A DNA stretch of 64,000 nt, taken from positions 2,804,001-2,868,000 of the forward strand of contig NC_019973.1 of the NCBI RefSeq assembly GCF_000230995.2, given 5' to 3'. The position numbers were made by a program, and so were the translations under genes. Origin of the DNA: Mesorhizobium australicum WSM2073. Lineage in GTDB: Bacteria > Pseudomonadota > Alphaproteobacteria > Rhizobiales > Rhizobiaceae. Under the pieces are notes generated by a model. The model did not search any database, was not told the DNA's origin, and saw only the letters and a list, made by a program, of their open reading frames with translations. This document shows, in pieces, positions 7,480 to 16,337 of the stretch. Numbering within the stretch: position 1 is the stretch's first letter; every line of letters starts with the position of its first letter.

Positions 7480-9270
7480 TCATTCAGCCGCGTCGAGGGT
7501 GAGGCCTTCGGCCTGCAGCCTCCACATGCGGGCAAATAGACCGCCCTGAGCTCTGAGCTCCGCCGCGTCTCCATCCTCGACAACGCGCCCTCCATTCATA
7601 ACCAGAATGCGGTCGAAGCTGGAGAGCGTCGAAAGGCGATGCGCGACGGCGATCACGGTGCGATCGCGGAACATCTTGACCAACGATGCCTGTATCACCA
7701 GTTCGGACTCTGTATCCAGGGCAGACGTGGCCTCGTCGAGAACGATCACCGGAGCGGCTTTCAGGAACGCCCGGGCAATGCCGATCCTTTGCCGCTGCCC
7801 ACCGGAGAGCTTTATCCCCCGTTCACCCACCAGAGTGTCATAGCCCTCGGGCAGCCTTGAAATGAAGGCTTCGCAGTGAGCGGCGCGGGCAGCGGCGTGG
7901 ACTTCTTCATCGCTGGCCTCAGGCCGGGCGAACCGGATGTTCTCCATGACGGTCCGGTGAAACAGCAGGATTTCCTGCGGCACCACGGCCAGCGCTTCGC
8001 GAAGGCTATCCTGCGTGACCGACGCGATCGGCTGACCGTCAACCAGGATCTGGCCGCCCTGAACGTCGTAGAGCCGTTGAAGCAGGTGGACGAACGTCGA
8101 CTTGCCCGCTCCGGACGGACCGACGATCCCGACCTTTTGACCAGGGGGGATGGACAGGTCAAGATTGTGGATCGCCTCGACATCGGTGCCGTAAGTGAAG
8201 GACACCTGCCGGAACTCGATGGCCCCGCCACGCGGACGAATGGCCGGCGCCTGCGGCCGGTCGACGACAGTTTGCGGCTGGCCGATGATGCGCAGCGTGT
8301 CCTCGATGAAGCCGAAATGCTGGACCATGTCAACGAGCGACAACGCCATATCGCGGGACCCGTGAAGGATGCGGAACGTCAAAGCGCTGACCAGGACCAC
8401 GTCGCCGGGCGTGATTTCCCCCCGGCTCCATTGCCGGACCGCCCAGGCGAGCATGCCGCCGGCCATGACCCAAAGTGCAATGTCGTGGATGAGGCGCGCT
8501 TTTTCCGTGTACATCCAGCTGTCACGCTGGGCATCGGCTTCGGCTCGAAAGCTCGCCGCCAGCCTTGCGTGCTCGCGTGACCGGGCTGAGAACGCCTTGA
8601 TGGACCACATGTTGGTGATGACATCGATCAGGCTTCCACCGACTTCGTTCGCATAAGATGCATATGTGCGGTGCAGGTGCTTTCCACGTTCCCCGAAGGC
8701 AAGCAGGCCGCCCATGATAACGACGACCGCGGACGCCAGGGCCACCGCCATCCACCAGTCGACGACCGTGAACACGATGACGGTGCCGATGAAGTCGACA
8801 GCCGGCGGCGCGACCCGCCAGATGACGATGTTGGTCAGGGCGCCGAAATTGCCCGCGGTCGCGGTAACCCGCTGGCCAAGCGAGCCCGCGAGGTTCTCGG
8901 CGAAGTACTTCATCGGCTGACCGTTCAGGAAGTCGAACAGGTCGAGCCGCATCTGAACGCCGATCGCGAGCGTCGCTTTGCAGCCGAGCCAGCCGCAGAG
9001 ACGCCAGAGGATGCTCTCCACCGCGATGAGGCTGATGAAAATGGCGAGCGCTGTCTGCGCGGCCGAGCCTTCGCGTGGGCCCGCCATCGCGTCGACGAGC
9101 ACCTTCATCACGTACTGGATGGCGACAGCGCAGGACGCGGCCGATATCACCAGCACGGCGAGGATGATGAATTGCGGCAGCTGCCTGCGCACATAATGCC
9201 TTATGAAGGCAGCCGACCCCTCCAGGAACGGAGGCAGCGGGCTACTTGCTTGTGGCTTCAGATACCGCAT
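7480..9270 (-). CDS. ABC exporter, fused membrane and ATPase domains
   Basis: Half-size ABC exporter of 596 residues, likely acting as a homodimer in the inner membrane. The start is the ATG at 9270 (MRYLKPQASS), preceded by GGAGGG. Residues about 35-330 form a type IV (MsbA-like) six-helix domain beginning at FIILAVLVISAASCAVAIQY. The ATPase domain follows with Walker A GPSGAGKST, Q-loop VPQE, signature LSGGQRQRIGIARA, Walker B VIVLDEATSALD and H-loop VAHRLST, all intact. The gene overlaps the end of the upstream glycosidase gene by 29 bases, so it is the last member of a five-gene operon with a glycosyltransferase, UDP-galactopyranose mutase and two glycosidase-like genes. Export or flipping of a lipid-linked or soluble glycan is a reasonable inference. 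Confidence 0.9.
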   Translation of the reverse strand: MRYLKPQASSPLPPFLEGSAAFIRHYVRRQLPQFIILAVLVISAASCAVAIQYVMKVLVDAMAGPREGSAAQTALAIFISLIAVESILWRLCGWLGCKATLAIGVQMRLDLFDFLNGQPMKYFAENLAGSLGQRVTATAGNFGALTNIVIWRVAPPAVDFIGTVIVFTVVDWWMAVALASAVVVIMGGLLAFGERGKHLHRTYASYANEVGGSLIDVITNMWSIKAFSARSREHARLAASFRAEADAQRDSWMYTEKARLIHDIALWVMAGGMLAWAVRQWSRGEITPGDVVLVSALTFRILHGSRDMALSLVDMVQHFGFIEDTLRIIGQPQTVVDRPQAPAIRPRGGAIEFRQVSFTYGTDVEAIHNLDLSIPPGQKVGIVGPSGAGKSTFVHLLQRLYDVQGGQILVDGQPIASVTQDSLREALAVVPQEILLFHRTVMENIRFARPEASDEEVHAAARAAHCEAFISRLPEGYDTLVGERGIKLSGGQRQRIGIARAFLKAAPVIVLDEATSALDTESELVIQASLVKMFRDRTVIAVAHRLSTLSSFDRILVMNGGRVVEDGDAAELRAQGGLFARMWRLQAEGLTLDAAE

Positions 9271-10426
9271 AGGTCCCTCCGGCATATGGCCCTGACGTGA
9301 GTTCGCGCTGAAGCGCCAGCAGTTTTCGGCTCTGCTCGGCCAATTCATCCTCCATGCGCTTGCAAACTGGACGCCTGCCGTGCTCCCCCCTCGGGCCGAG
9401 CAGGCCGACATCGCACATCCGTCCATTGTCCCATCCGGGGTAGTCGATGATTGGATAGAGGCAGATTCCCTCTATCTGGACGCCCCGCTGCATGGCCTCG
9501 AGGACTTCGGCCACGACATAGTGAACCCACGATGGCCTGGCCGTGCGCTCGGCGCCCGTTTCGGACATCGAGAGGGGTCGATTGTAGCGTTGTGCGACTT
9601 CAACGAGCATGTCGGCCAGAGGCTTGTAGGCGTGATGTCCGAACGGGATCGTCGGGCCGTGCAGGAGCCATTGATTGTCGGGATAGAAGTTCAAGCCGAC
9701 GATATCGAGGTATTCGGGCCGGCCGCCCAGCTCCGGTTCCTGAAGCCCGGCAAGCATGTCGAGCGCTTCGAACTGACAGAGCCTGTAACGCTCCGCCTCG
9801 AGCTGATGCCCGACATCGTGAGGATAGCCGACCACATTGATCAACGGTTCCGCGGTGATGAAGCGGGCCCGGGAATCGATTCGTCGGATCGCGTCTATGG
9901 CAGCGATGGCGGCTCTTACCAGGATGCGCTTCAATTTGCCTCCAAGGCCGTTCGCGAATGGGTTGATCCGGCCGGTATCGCCACCCGCCCATGACCAGTA
10001 TGAAATCTCGTTCACCGGACAGAAGTACGGCACCGAGCCGATCTCGGCGTGGATGACCAGGGCAGCGGCTTCCGCGAAGCGGGCGAAGCGCTCGACGAAT
10101 TCCGGTGAGAAGATGTCGATATGGTCGGGCCATCCGTAGTGGCAGAGATCCCAAACCACCTGTGTCCCTGTGGCGTCGGCGGCGCGCAGCATTGGCAGAA
10201 AGCTCGACCAGTCGTAGTTGCCGGGCTCTTTCTCGATGAGGTGCCAGCGCAGCCCGTCGCGCACGGTGCGGATCCCCCGACGCTGGAGTTCGCGATAGTC
10301 GGTCTCGGACGCTTCGTCATGGCTGGTGGCGCGAAGCAGATCGAGGCGGACGCCATCGGCCCGGCGATGGCTCGAGCACTCGAATCCACCAAGGAAAAAG
10401 CTGTTAAACGCTGTCGGTTCTCTCAT
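9242..10426 (-). CDS. Clan GH-A glycosidase-like protein (family 1-like)
   Basis: TIM-barrel glycosidase-like protein of 394 residues, start ATG at 10426 (MREPTAFNSFFLGGFECSSH), 28 bases after the stop of the upstream fusion gene. GH-A landmarks are GIRTVRDGLRWHLIE (strand 2), VVWDLCHYGWPDH (strand 3), the acid/base loop FCPVNEISYW on strand 4 with Glu in NEI, and the nucleophile strand SMSETGAE with Glu near residue 300. It lacks a signal peptide, so it should be cytoplasmic. It is related to the N-terminal domain of the adjacent fusion and more distantly to the exported protein at 16338-18083. Hydrolysis or transfer on a glycosylated intermediate of the same pathway is inferred; the substrate is unknown. 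Confidence 0.8.
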   Translation of the reverse strand: MREPTAFNSFFLGGFECSSHRRADGVRLDLLRATSHDEASETDYRELQRRGIRTVRDGLRWHLIEKEPGNYDWSSFLPMLRAADATGTQVVWDLCHYGWPDHIDIFSPEFVERFARFAEAAALVIHAEIGSVPYFCPVNEISYWSWAGGDTGRINPFANGLGGKLKRILVRAAIAAIDAIRRIDSRARFITAEPLINVVGYPHDVGHQLEAERYRLCQFEALDMLAGLQEPELGGRPEYLDIVGLNFYPDNQWLLHGPTIPFGHHAYKPLADMLVEVAQRYNRPLSMSETGAERTARPSWVHYVVAEVLEAMQRGVQIEGICLYPIIDYPGWDNGRMCDVGLLGPRGEHGRRPVCKRMEDELAEQSRKLLALQRELTSGPYAGGTYAVSEATSK

Positions 10427-10454
10427 CTCGGCCTCTAGGACTTCAGTCGCTTTC

Positions 10455-12644
10455 TCAGCTGCCGAGGGCAGCCGAGGTCTTGTTCCAGCGAACATCACAC
10501 TCCCGGAGGAAGCGTCCCATGCCGCTTGCCAGGGAGGGCATGAGTTGACCCCGTTCGCTTGCCAGGGCGGCAGGGGCGAGAACCCCGCGGCCATGATCGC
10601 CCAGCACCAGGCGCGCATCGAGACCGGCCGACTGGGCGACCTCTCTTGCCCAATCGGACCAACTGACCGCGCCGTCATTGGCGAGGTGCCATATTCCCGT
10701 CTCGCCATCGATCAACAGGTCGAGCGCGGCGTGAGCCAGGTCCGGCAGGTAAGTGGGGGAGCACACTGCGTCCGCCGGCAAGCGGAGCGAACGGTCGGCT
10801 GCGATTTCGTCCAGCAGCTGCGAAAGCACGTCTGCGGTGTTCCAGGGTCCGAAGACGGCGCTCGTGCGGATGACCAGCGCGGCGGGATGATGCTTCATCA
10901 CCATCGTTTCGGCTGCCGCGTTGAGATTGCGTATGCCCGATGCCGGGGTGATGGGGCTGCTCTCGACCAAACGGTCCGTGAGCGTCTTGCCGACCAACGC
11001 ATCCGACGTCACGGTCATCAACGCAACACCGGCGGCGGCACAGACCGACGCCAGCACCGCGCAATCTGCCGGCCCGTTGCCCGTCCCAATCGAGCCGACA
11101 GGACCCGCTTCGGCCCGTTGCGGAGTGGCGGCGTGGACGAAGGCCCAAGGCCGATACTTAAGCAGCAGGCGGCGCATGGAATGAGGCTCGGTGATGTCCA
11201 GCTGATTGGCGGGGAAAGCAATGAATTCCAGCCCTCGGTGGGCAGCGATCCGGCAAAAGGCGTTACCCAGCGCCGCATCCTTGCAGAGGATGAGCACCTT
11301 GCGCGCGTCTCCGCCCCCGCTGCGTTCGGCGGTGGTTTCGAAAGGTGGGCTGAAGAACCGCGTGTCCCGGCGCCACCAACCGGGACTGTCGAGAACCGGA
11401 TGCTTCAGGCCGGCGCCCCCGGCCATTTCCCGTACCGCACTTCCCAGGGCGGTCATGCGCGGCGATGGACTGCGGACGTCGAAGGCTCCCGCCTCATAGG
11501 CTCCATCTTTGCGCAGCAGCAGGCTGTTCCAGTCGACGCATCCGAGCAGGGCCCAGACGGTGACGGCGGCAATGTTCTTGCCTTCGCCAGCGAGCCGATT
11601 GGCAGCGCTCCAGACTTCGTTCAGCCAGCGAAGCTGTTCGTCGCGGCTGCAGCCATGGTGAACTTCGGTTACGGCGACCGGCCGGTCATAACGCGCACAG
11701 ACCTCGCGCAGGCGGGGTTCCGGCCCGTCCGATCCAAGCGGAAGATGCATCCGCACGGCGTCGAGGTCGGCATAGTGATGCCGGCCATTGCCGCCGACCG
11801 AGGCTCCAGCTGGGAGCTTGGAGCAGCGGTGGTCAAGGAAACGCTCGCTGGTCGGATAGTAGTTGACCCCCACAATATCGGGAGGGCAGGGCTCGTCGAC
11901 AAAGGCCTGGAGCTCCTGCTCCGGTATCCCATGATCGATCAGGCGGGAGAACCATGGATGGCCGCGGTCGACACGGCCAAACAGCAGGTCGAACGTCAGC
12001 CAGCGGCGTTCGTTCTCATAATCCGCCTGGTAACCAAGCAATGGCGTGCTGAACGTCTTGCCGAGATCCTCGGTCTGGACGAGAGCCGCGTGCGGCGTCA
12101 CCTCGCGGATCGCCCGCATGGCAAGCGCCACACCGCGGCACTGGTTGATCAGCGCACGTGCGAAATCTGGCAAGTGCCGGCGGTGGGGATACCAATGTCC
12201 ATACAAAGCGCTGAAACGGGCTGTGGTCAGCGGCTCGTTCACGGGGGTGAAGCGGCGGATCTCGGGGTAGCGTTCGGCGACGCGCCGGGCATGCCGAGCC
12301 AGGAGCTCGGGAAAAGCCGGATCGAGCAAATTGGTGTAGCGGGGGCCGCTGCCATGGTGTAGCAGTCCGGCGATGACCTCGATGCCTAGCTCTTTCAGCC
12401 GCGGCATCCGTTTGTCGTGCCAGGCGAAATCGGCGGTTTCGATATTGTCCGGCGAGATCGATTCCCACAGCAGCGGGTACCGGAGCGTTCGTATGCCAAG
12501 CTGCCGGATGCGGTCCAGATCGTCCAGCCTGCCGGCATGTCCCGTCTCCGATAATTCGTCACGCCATCGGTTCCTCAACCGAATGATGCTGCACTCGACG
12601 CCTCCCCAGATCTCCGGCGTGGCCTGCATGGTCTCGGTCCGCAT
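10455..12644 (-). CDS. Glycosidase-like / RmlD-like reductase fusion protein
   Basis: Two-domain protein of about 729 residues. Residues about 1-400 are a GH1-like TIM barrel: GGVECSIIRLRNRW, LLHHGSGPRY, the acid/base FTPVNEPLTTARF and the nucleophile region VAVTEVHHG. After a linker (about 420-440) comes a Rossmann-type domain like dTDP-4-dehydrorhamnose reductase (RmlD): KVLILCKDAALGNAF, DITEPHSMRRLLLKYRPWAF, VHAATPQRAEAG, VIRTSAVFGPWN and CSPTYLPDLAHAALDLL. The usual YxxxK catalytic pair is not evident, so the reductase domain may be divergent. Start choices are TTG 12656, ATG 12644 and ATG 12629; 12644 is used here. The previous gene stops at 12660. A glycosidase fused to a nucleotide-sugar reductase points to linked remodelling of one sugar unit, an inference from architecture. 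Confidence 0.85.
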   Translation of the reverse strand: MRTETMQATPEIWGGVECSIIRLRNRWRDELSETGHAGRLDDLDRIRQLGIRTLRYPLLWESISPDNIETADFAWHDKRMPRLKELGIEVIAGLLHHGSGPRYTNLLDPAFPELLARHARRVAERYPEIRRFTPVNEPLTTARFSALYGHWYPHRRHLPDFARALINQCRGVALAMRAIREVTPHAALVQTEDLGKTFSTPLLGYQADYENERRWLTFDLLFGRVDRGHPWFSRLIDHGIPEQELQAFVDEPCPPDIVGVNYYPTSERFLDHRCSKLPAGASVGGNGRHHYADLDAVRMHLPLGSDGPEPRLREVCARYDRPVAVTEVHHGCSRDEQLRWLNEVWSAANRLAGEGKNIAAVTVWALLGCVDWNSLLLRKDGAYEAGAFDVRSPSPRMTALGSAVREMAGGAGLKHPVLDSPGWWRRDTRFFSPPFETTAERSGGGDARKVLILCKDAALGNAFCRIAAHRGLEFIAFPANQLDITEPHSMRRLLLKYRPWAFVHAATPQRAEAGPVGSIGTGNGPADCAVLASVCAAAGVALMTVTSDALVGKTLTDRLVESSPITPASGIRNLNAAAETMVMKHHPAALVIRTSAVFGPWNTADVLSQLLDEIAADRSLRLPADAVCSPTYLPDLAHAALDLLIDGETGIWHLANDGAVSWSDWAREVAQSAGLDARLVLGDHGRGVLAPAALASERGQLMPSLASGMGRFLRECDVRWNKTSAALGS

Positions 12645-12659
12645 CGTCGCCGCCAATCA

Positions 12660-13820
12660 TTAAATCGCTTGCAGAATGCCGCTCATCTTGGACACCGCGG
12701 TCTCAAGAGGGGCGCGGTTGTCACTGGGAACCGAGGCTTCGATTCTCCGGTAGGTGGCGAGGGCCTGACCGACGACCTGGTCCATATTGTAGTAGCGGTA
12801 GGTAGCCAGCCTGCCGACGAACCAGACGTCTTCCGTGGTACGCGCCAGGGCCTCGTACCTCCGATAGCGATCGGCGTTCTCCGCCGTCGGTACGGGGTAA
12901 TAGGGGTCGCCGTCCGCCGTTGGGTATTCAAAGGTCAAACTGGTCCAGGGATGCTGCTGACCCGTTAGGTGCTTGTACTCAGTGACGCGCGTGTAGTCGT
13001 GCTCCATCGGGTAGTTCACGACGGCCACCGGCTGGTGCCATTCCTTTTGCAGCGTCTTGTGCTCGAAGCGCAGCGAGCGATAGGGCAGCCGGCCGTAGCA
13101 GTAGCCGAAATACTCGTCGACCGGTCCCGTGAAGATCAGCCGCTTGTAGGCGAACTCTTCGCGCATCTGCGAATAGTCGGTCTTGAGCATGACCTGGATG
13201 TTCGGGTGATGAAGCATGCGCTCGAACATGCGAGTATAGCCGGCGGCAGGCATGTACTGAAGCTTGTCAGTGAAATAGCGGTCGTCGCGATTGGTCCGGG
13301 TCGGCACGCGCGCGGTCACCGACTTGTCCAGTTCCGAGGGGTCGACGCCCCATTGCTTGCGGGTATAACCGCGGAAGAATTTCTCGTAGAGCTCACGCCC
13401 GACACGACTCACCACCACGTCTTCGGACGATCTGATTTCCTTGACCGGCTCGGCGCGCGCAGCGAACCACTCCTCGAGCTGCTCCGGCGTCAGATCCAGC
13501 CCGTACAGTGTGTTGATCGTTTCGAGATTGATCGGGACCGGCACCAGCTTCTTGTCGACTTCGGCCAGGACCCTGTGCTCATACGGACGCCATTCGGTGA
13601 ACTGCGAAAGATGATCGAAGACCTGCTCGGAGTTGGTGTGGAAGATGTGTGGTCCATATTTATGGATCAGCAGGCCGGCCTCATCGTAGCAGTCATAGGC
13701 ATTGCCGCCGACATGCGGACGCCGGTCGACCACCAGGACCCGGTCTCCCCGCTGGGAGGCGAGGCGCTCGGCGAGCACACTCCCGGCAAAGCCGGCGCCG
13801 ACAACCAGCCAATCAAACAT
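12660..13820 (-). CDS. glf: UDP-galactopyranose mutase
   Basis: Flavoenzyme that interconverts UDP-galactopyranose and UDP-galactofuranose, the donor for galactofuranosyl residues. Start ATG at 13820, 386 residues, normal for bacterial Glf. The N-terminus has the FAD dinucleotide fold VVGAGFAGSVLAERLA and VVDRRPHVGGNAYD, followed by HKYGPHIFHTNS (substrate pocket). Further on are VPINLETIN, FFRGYTRKQWG, AAGYTRMFERML and near the end the FAD/UDP-binding FVGRLATYRYYNMDQVVGQAL. It overlaps the upstream glycosyltransferase gene by 8 bases and lies 3 to 15 bases before the fusion gene, a tight operon. Presence of glf strongly suggests the operon builds a galactofuranose-containing glycan. Confidence 0.95.
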   Translation of the reverse strand: MFDWLVVGAGFAGSVLAERLASQRGDRVLVVDRRPHVGGNAYDCYDEAGLLIHKYGPHIFHTNSEQVFDHLSQFTEWRPYEHRVLAEVDKKLVPVPINLETINTLYGLDLTPEQLEEWFAARAEPVKEIRSSEDVVVSRVGRELYEKFFRGYTRKQWGVDPSELDKSVTARVPTRTNRDDRYFTDKLQYMPAAGYTRMFERMLHHPNIQVMLKTDYSQMREEFAYKRLIFTGPVDEYFGYCYGRLPYRSLRFEHKTLQKEWHQPVAVVNYPMEHDYTRVTEYKHLTGQQHPWTSLTFEYPTADGDPYYPVPTAENADRYRRYEALARTTEDVWFVGRLATYRYYNMDQVVGQALATYRRIEASVPSDNRAPLETAVSKMSGILQAI

Positions 13821-15006
13821 AGCTGCTCTCCGACGCATGTATCGCTTGGGGACCGGACGTGCGCCGCTCTCGCGTCTCCGTGATAAGCGAAAGCATTTCC
13901 TGCCAGGTCGACCTCCAGGACATGCCCGACAGGTGTCGATCCACCTTTCGCAGCCACTCGTCCTTCGGGCGAGCCAGCAGATGTTCGGCACGCTCTATGA
14001 ATTTCTCCGCAGTATCAGCGATTTCGACCAGGCCGAGCTGTCCGTACGGCCGGACAACATCCCGGACCGAGGTCGAAATCACCGGTACGCCGGCGGCGAG
14101 GAATTCCGGGGTCTTGGTCGGGCTGATGAACTGGGTCGACTCGTTCCTGGCGAACGGCATGATGCCGACGTCCCACCCGGACAGATAATGAGGAAGCTGG
14201 TTGTAATCCCTGCCGCCCAGCCAGTGAACGTTCGGCCGGCGCGGAAGGTCTGCCGGGTCGATCTTGACCACCGGGCCGATCATCACGAACTGCCAATCCG
14301 GCCGCAAGGCTGCCATGCGATCCACCAGGTCCAGATCCATGCGCTCGTCGATGACGCCGAAGAAACCAAGCCTGGGGCCGGGGATCCTGTCCTGATCGAG
14401 AGACGGCGTACCGGCAAGGCGGGCCTTGCCGAAATGAGCCTTGTCGATGCTGCTTGGAAATGGGTGGATGTTGCGATGACGATGCTGCTTGGCCTCATAA
14501 AGGCTCTGACCACCGGTGAAGACGACATCGGCGCGCCTGAGAAGTTCGCGCTCCAGCGCCATCATCCGGGGCGGCGCCGCGCGGAAGCTCGAAAGCTCAT
14601 CCATGTTGTCGTAGACGCAAAGCTCAGCGGAAATGTGCCGGCTGAGAGGCAGGGCCATGGGCGTATAGTACCACAGCAGTGCTGGCGTTGCTTCGAGGCT
14701 TTCCACCAAGCCGTCAACCAGCTTGCGTTGCGCACGCGTGATCTGCGGTCCGTTGAGATGTCTGGGAATGTGCGGCACGACCACCGTCACCCCGTCAGTG
14801 CTCGTATAGCTTTTCTGGTAGGCAGTGGTTTCTTCCGTAAAAATCGGCTCTTCGAAGAAAAATACATCGTAGCATTGGCTTGCCTGGGTTAGAATGTGCT
14901 GCGGTCTTTGAAAAACGAAGTTCCATCTAAGGTGAGAGAAGCACAATAAGCTTCTGCGGATTTGTGGCAGCCTGTGGTTGTTTTTACGCTGAAGATCGAT
15001 ATCCAT
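13813..15006 (-). CDS. Glycosyltransferase (GT-B fold, group 1 type)
   Basis: Cytoplasmic glycosyltransferase of 397 residues, first gene of the minus-strand operon. The N-terminal domain starts LLCFSHLRWNFVFQRPQHIL, a segment seen in many GT-B enzymes that pair with glf. The C-terminal domain has RLGFFGVIDERMDLDLVDRM, FVMIGPVVKIDP, LGGRDYNQLPHYLSGWDVGI and the donor-binding ISPTKTPEFLAAGVPVISTS, in which the conserved Glu follows TP. Start ATG at 15006. Together with glf it is the best candidate here for a galactofuranosyltransferase, which is inference from neighbourhood; the donor cannot be read from sequence. Confidence 0.88.
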   Translation of the reverse strand: MDIDLQRKNNHRLPQIRRSLLCFSHLRWNFVFQRPQHILTQASQCYDVFFFEEPIFTEETTAYQKSYTSTDGVTVVVPHIPRHLNGPQITRAQRKLVDGLVESLEATPALLWYYTPMALPLSRHISAELCVYDNMDELSSFRAAPPRMMALERELLRRADVVFTGGQSLYEAKQHRHRNIHPFPSSIDKAHFGKARLAGTPSLDQDRIPGPRLGFFGVIDERMDLDLVDRMAALRPDWQFVMIGPVVKIDPADLPRRPNVHWLGGRDYNQLPHYLSGWDVGIMPFARNESTQFISPTKTPEFLAAGVPVISTSVRDVVRPYGQLGLVEIADTAEKFIERAEHLLARPKDEWLRKVDRHLSGMSWRSTWQEMLSLITETRERRTSGPQAIHASESSYV

Positions 15007-15723
15007 CTTGGTCCTTAGAAATATTATGAGAGGCGTTCAGTGCCAGCCAAACCTCGCCGTCGCGCGGATGTTCCGCACGATGTATTAAATGATGCTGGCA
15101 GTGATGTTGAATTATGGTTTGCAGCCGGCATACCGCGCCGGCAGCTCTATCTCCTGACGTTCTGAGGTGGTACTCACAGAGCGGCCCCGGCCGAACGTCC
15201 CATGCAGCCGTTCGCCCGTGTTCAGGCGAGGCATCGAGCCGTAAAACGTCCAGCGCCCATGAAACATGTTCGCTCAGTCCCTCCGGATGAACTCGCCGAA
15301 CAATAGCAAGCGTTGCGGCGGCGGGTGTACTGCAGGCAGAGCGAGGGGCAGAGCCAACAATAAGGGTAGCAACCCAGCTGATCTGGACGCAAGCAAACAC
15401 GCGCAAGTGGCTGCAGTACACCGGCGTTGGAGCGCTGCCCTGAGATAATCCTGGCGCGACCGTCACGCCGGATGCAGACACTGCGGTGCTACCACTCCGG
15501 CACCGCGGAGATTTGTGGATGGTTGCGTGCCGCGTCCGCGATTTCTGGAATGAACTTCGTCTCGTCGGGTCGTGTCCCATCGGGTGGTGTAGCTCGGCGG
15601 TTACGAGGCCACTCACGAGCGCGGTTAGTAGCGCTGTAGCGAGTGAGCGGCGTGTCGGTGGTCATCGGCGCTTTCCGGTAGAGTTTGGTTGTTGACACCA
15701 ACCCCACTTCGGAAGGACCACCG
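15007..15723. other. Intergenic stretch: operon leader and IS left flank
   Basis: About 700 bases between the divergent glycan operon and an IS256 fragment. It must hold the operon promoter, but no convincing -35/-10 pair stands out. A minus-strand open frame of 51 codons (15112-15267, beginning MFHGRWTFYGSMPRLNTGE) is present; it is unsupported by a ribosome site or family, so I do not call it a gene. The last 70 bases are probably the left end of the IS. Confidence 0.4.
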
Positions 15724-16195
15724 ATGACCGACGACATGATGAACCTGCGCACGCTCGTGGAGAAGACCCCGGATGCCGATCTGCTGCGGGAGATGATCGG
15801 CTTTGCCGCCGAGCGGCTGATGGAAATGGAGGTTGGGGCTGCCACCGGAGTGGCTATGGCGAGAAGAACCCGCTGCGGCTCGCCCAGCGCAATGGCTACC
15901 GCGACCGGGACTGGGAGACGCGGGCCGGCACGGTCGAGCTGCGCATCCCGAAGCTCAGGAAGGGAAGCTACCTCCCGGGTTTCCTCGAACGCGCCGCATG
16001 GCCGAGAAGGCGCTGACCGCCGTTATCCAGGAAGGTTATGTGCAAGGCATCTCGACCCGATCGGTTGACGACCTGGTCAAGGCCATGGGGATGAGCGGCA
16101 CTCTCCAAGAGCCAGGTCTCGCGGCTGTGCGAGGAGATCGACGGCAAGGTGAAGGCCTTCCTCGAGCGGCCGATCGAGGGCGATGGTCGGAGCGC
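15724..16195 (+). mobile_element. IS256-family transposase fragment
   Basis: 5' part of an IS256 (mutator) transposase. The ATG at 15724 begins [20 protein letters not shown], then after a frameshift near 15845 [20 protein letters not shown] and [17 protein letters not shown], and after another near 15990 [21 protein letters not shown] third shift follows GMSG, with the frame resuming as [19 protein letters not shown]. Similarity stops near 16185, before the DDE catalytic core, so only about 150 of roughly 400 residues remain. The element is dead. It separates the minus-strand glycan operon from the exported glycosidase-like gene, which may once have been closer together. Confidence 0.85.
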
Positions 16196-16337
16196 GTACG
16201 GAACGTCAATAAGGCTCCGGCTTTGGCGCGCACAATCACGAACCCTCGACCATTCCGACACATCGAAGCGCTGCCGGAGGAGGAACTTAGCGGCGAGGTT
16301 GCAGTTCGGCCCGGGGACCTGAAGTCCTGAGGCCTAA

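Noticed and set aside
10326..12362. 678-codon plus-strand open frame
   Set aside because: Antisense to the glycosidase-reductase fusion; Arg/Gly/Ala-rich, no ribosome site, no domain.
15112..15267. 51-codon minus-strand frame upstream of the glycosyltransferase
   Set aside because: No ribosome site, no conserved motif; mentioned only within the intergenic entry.
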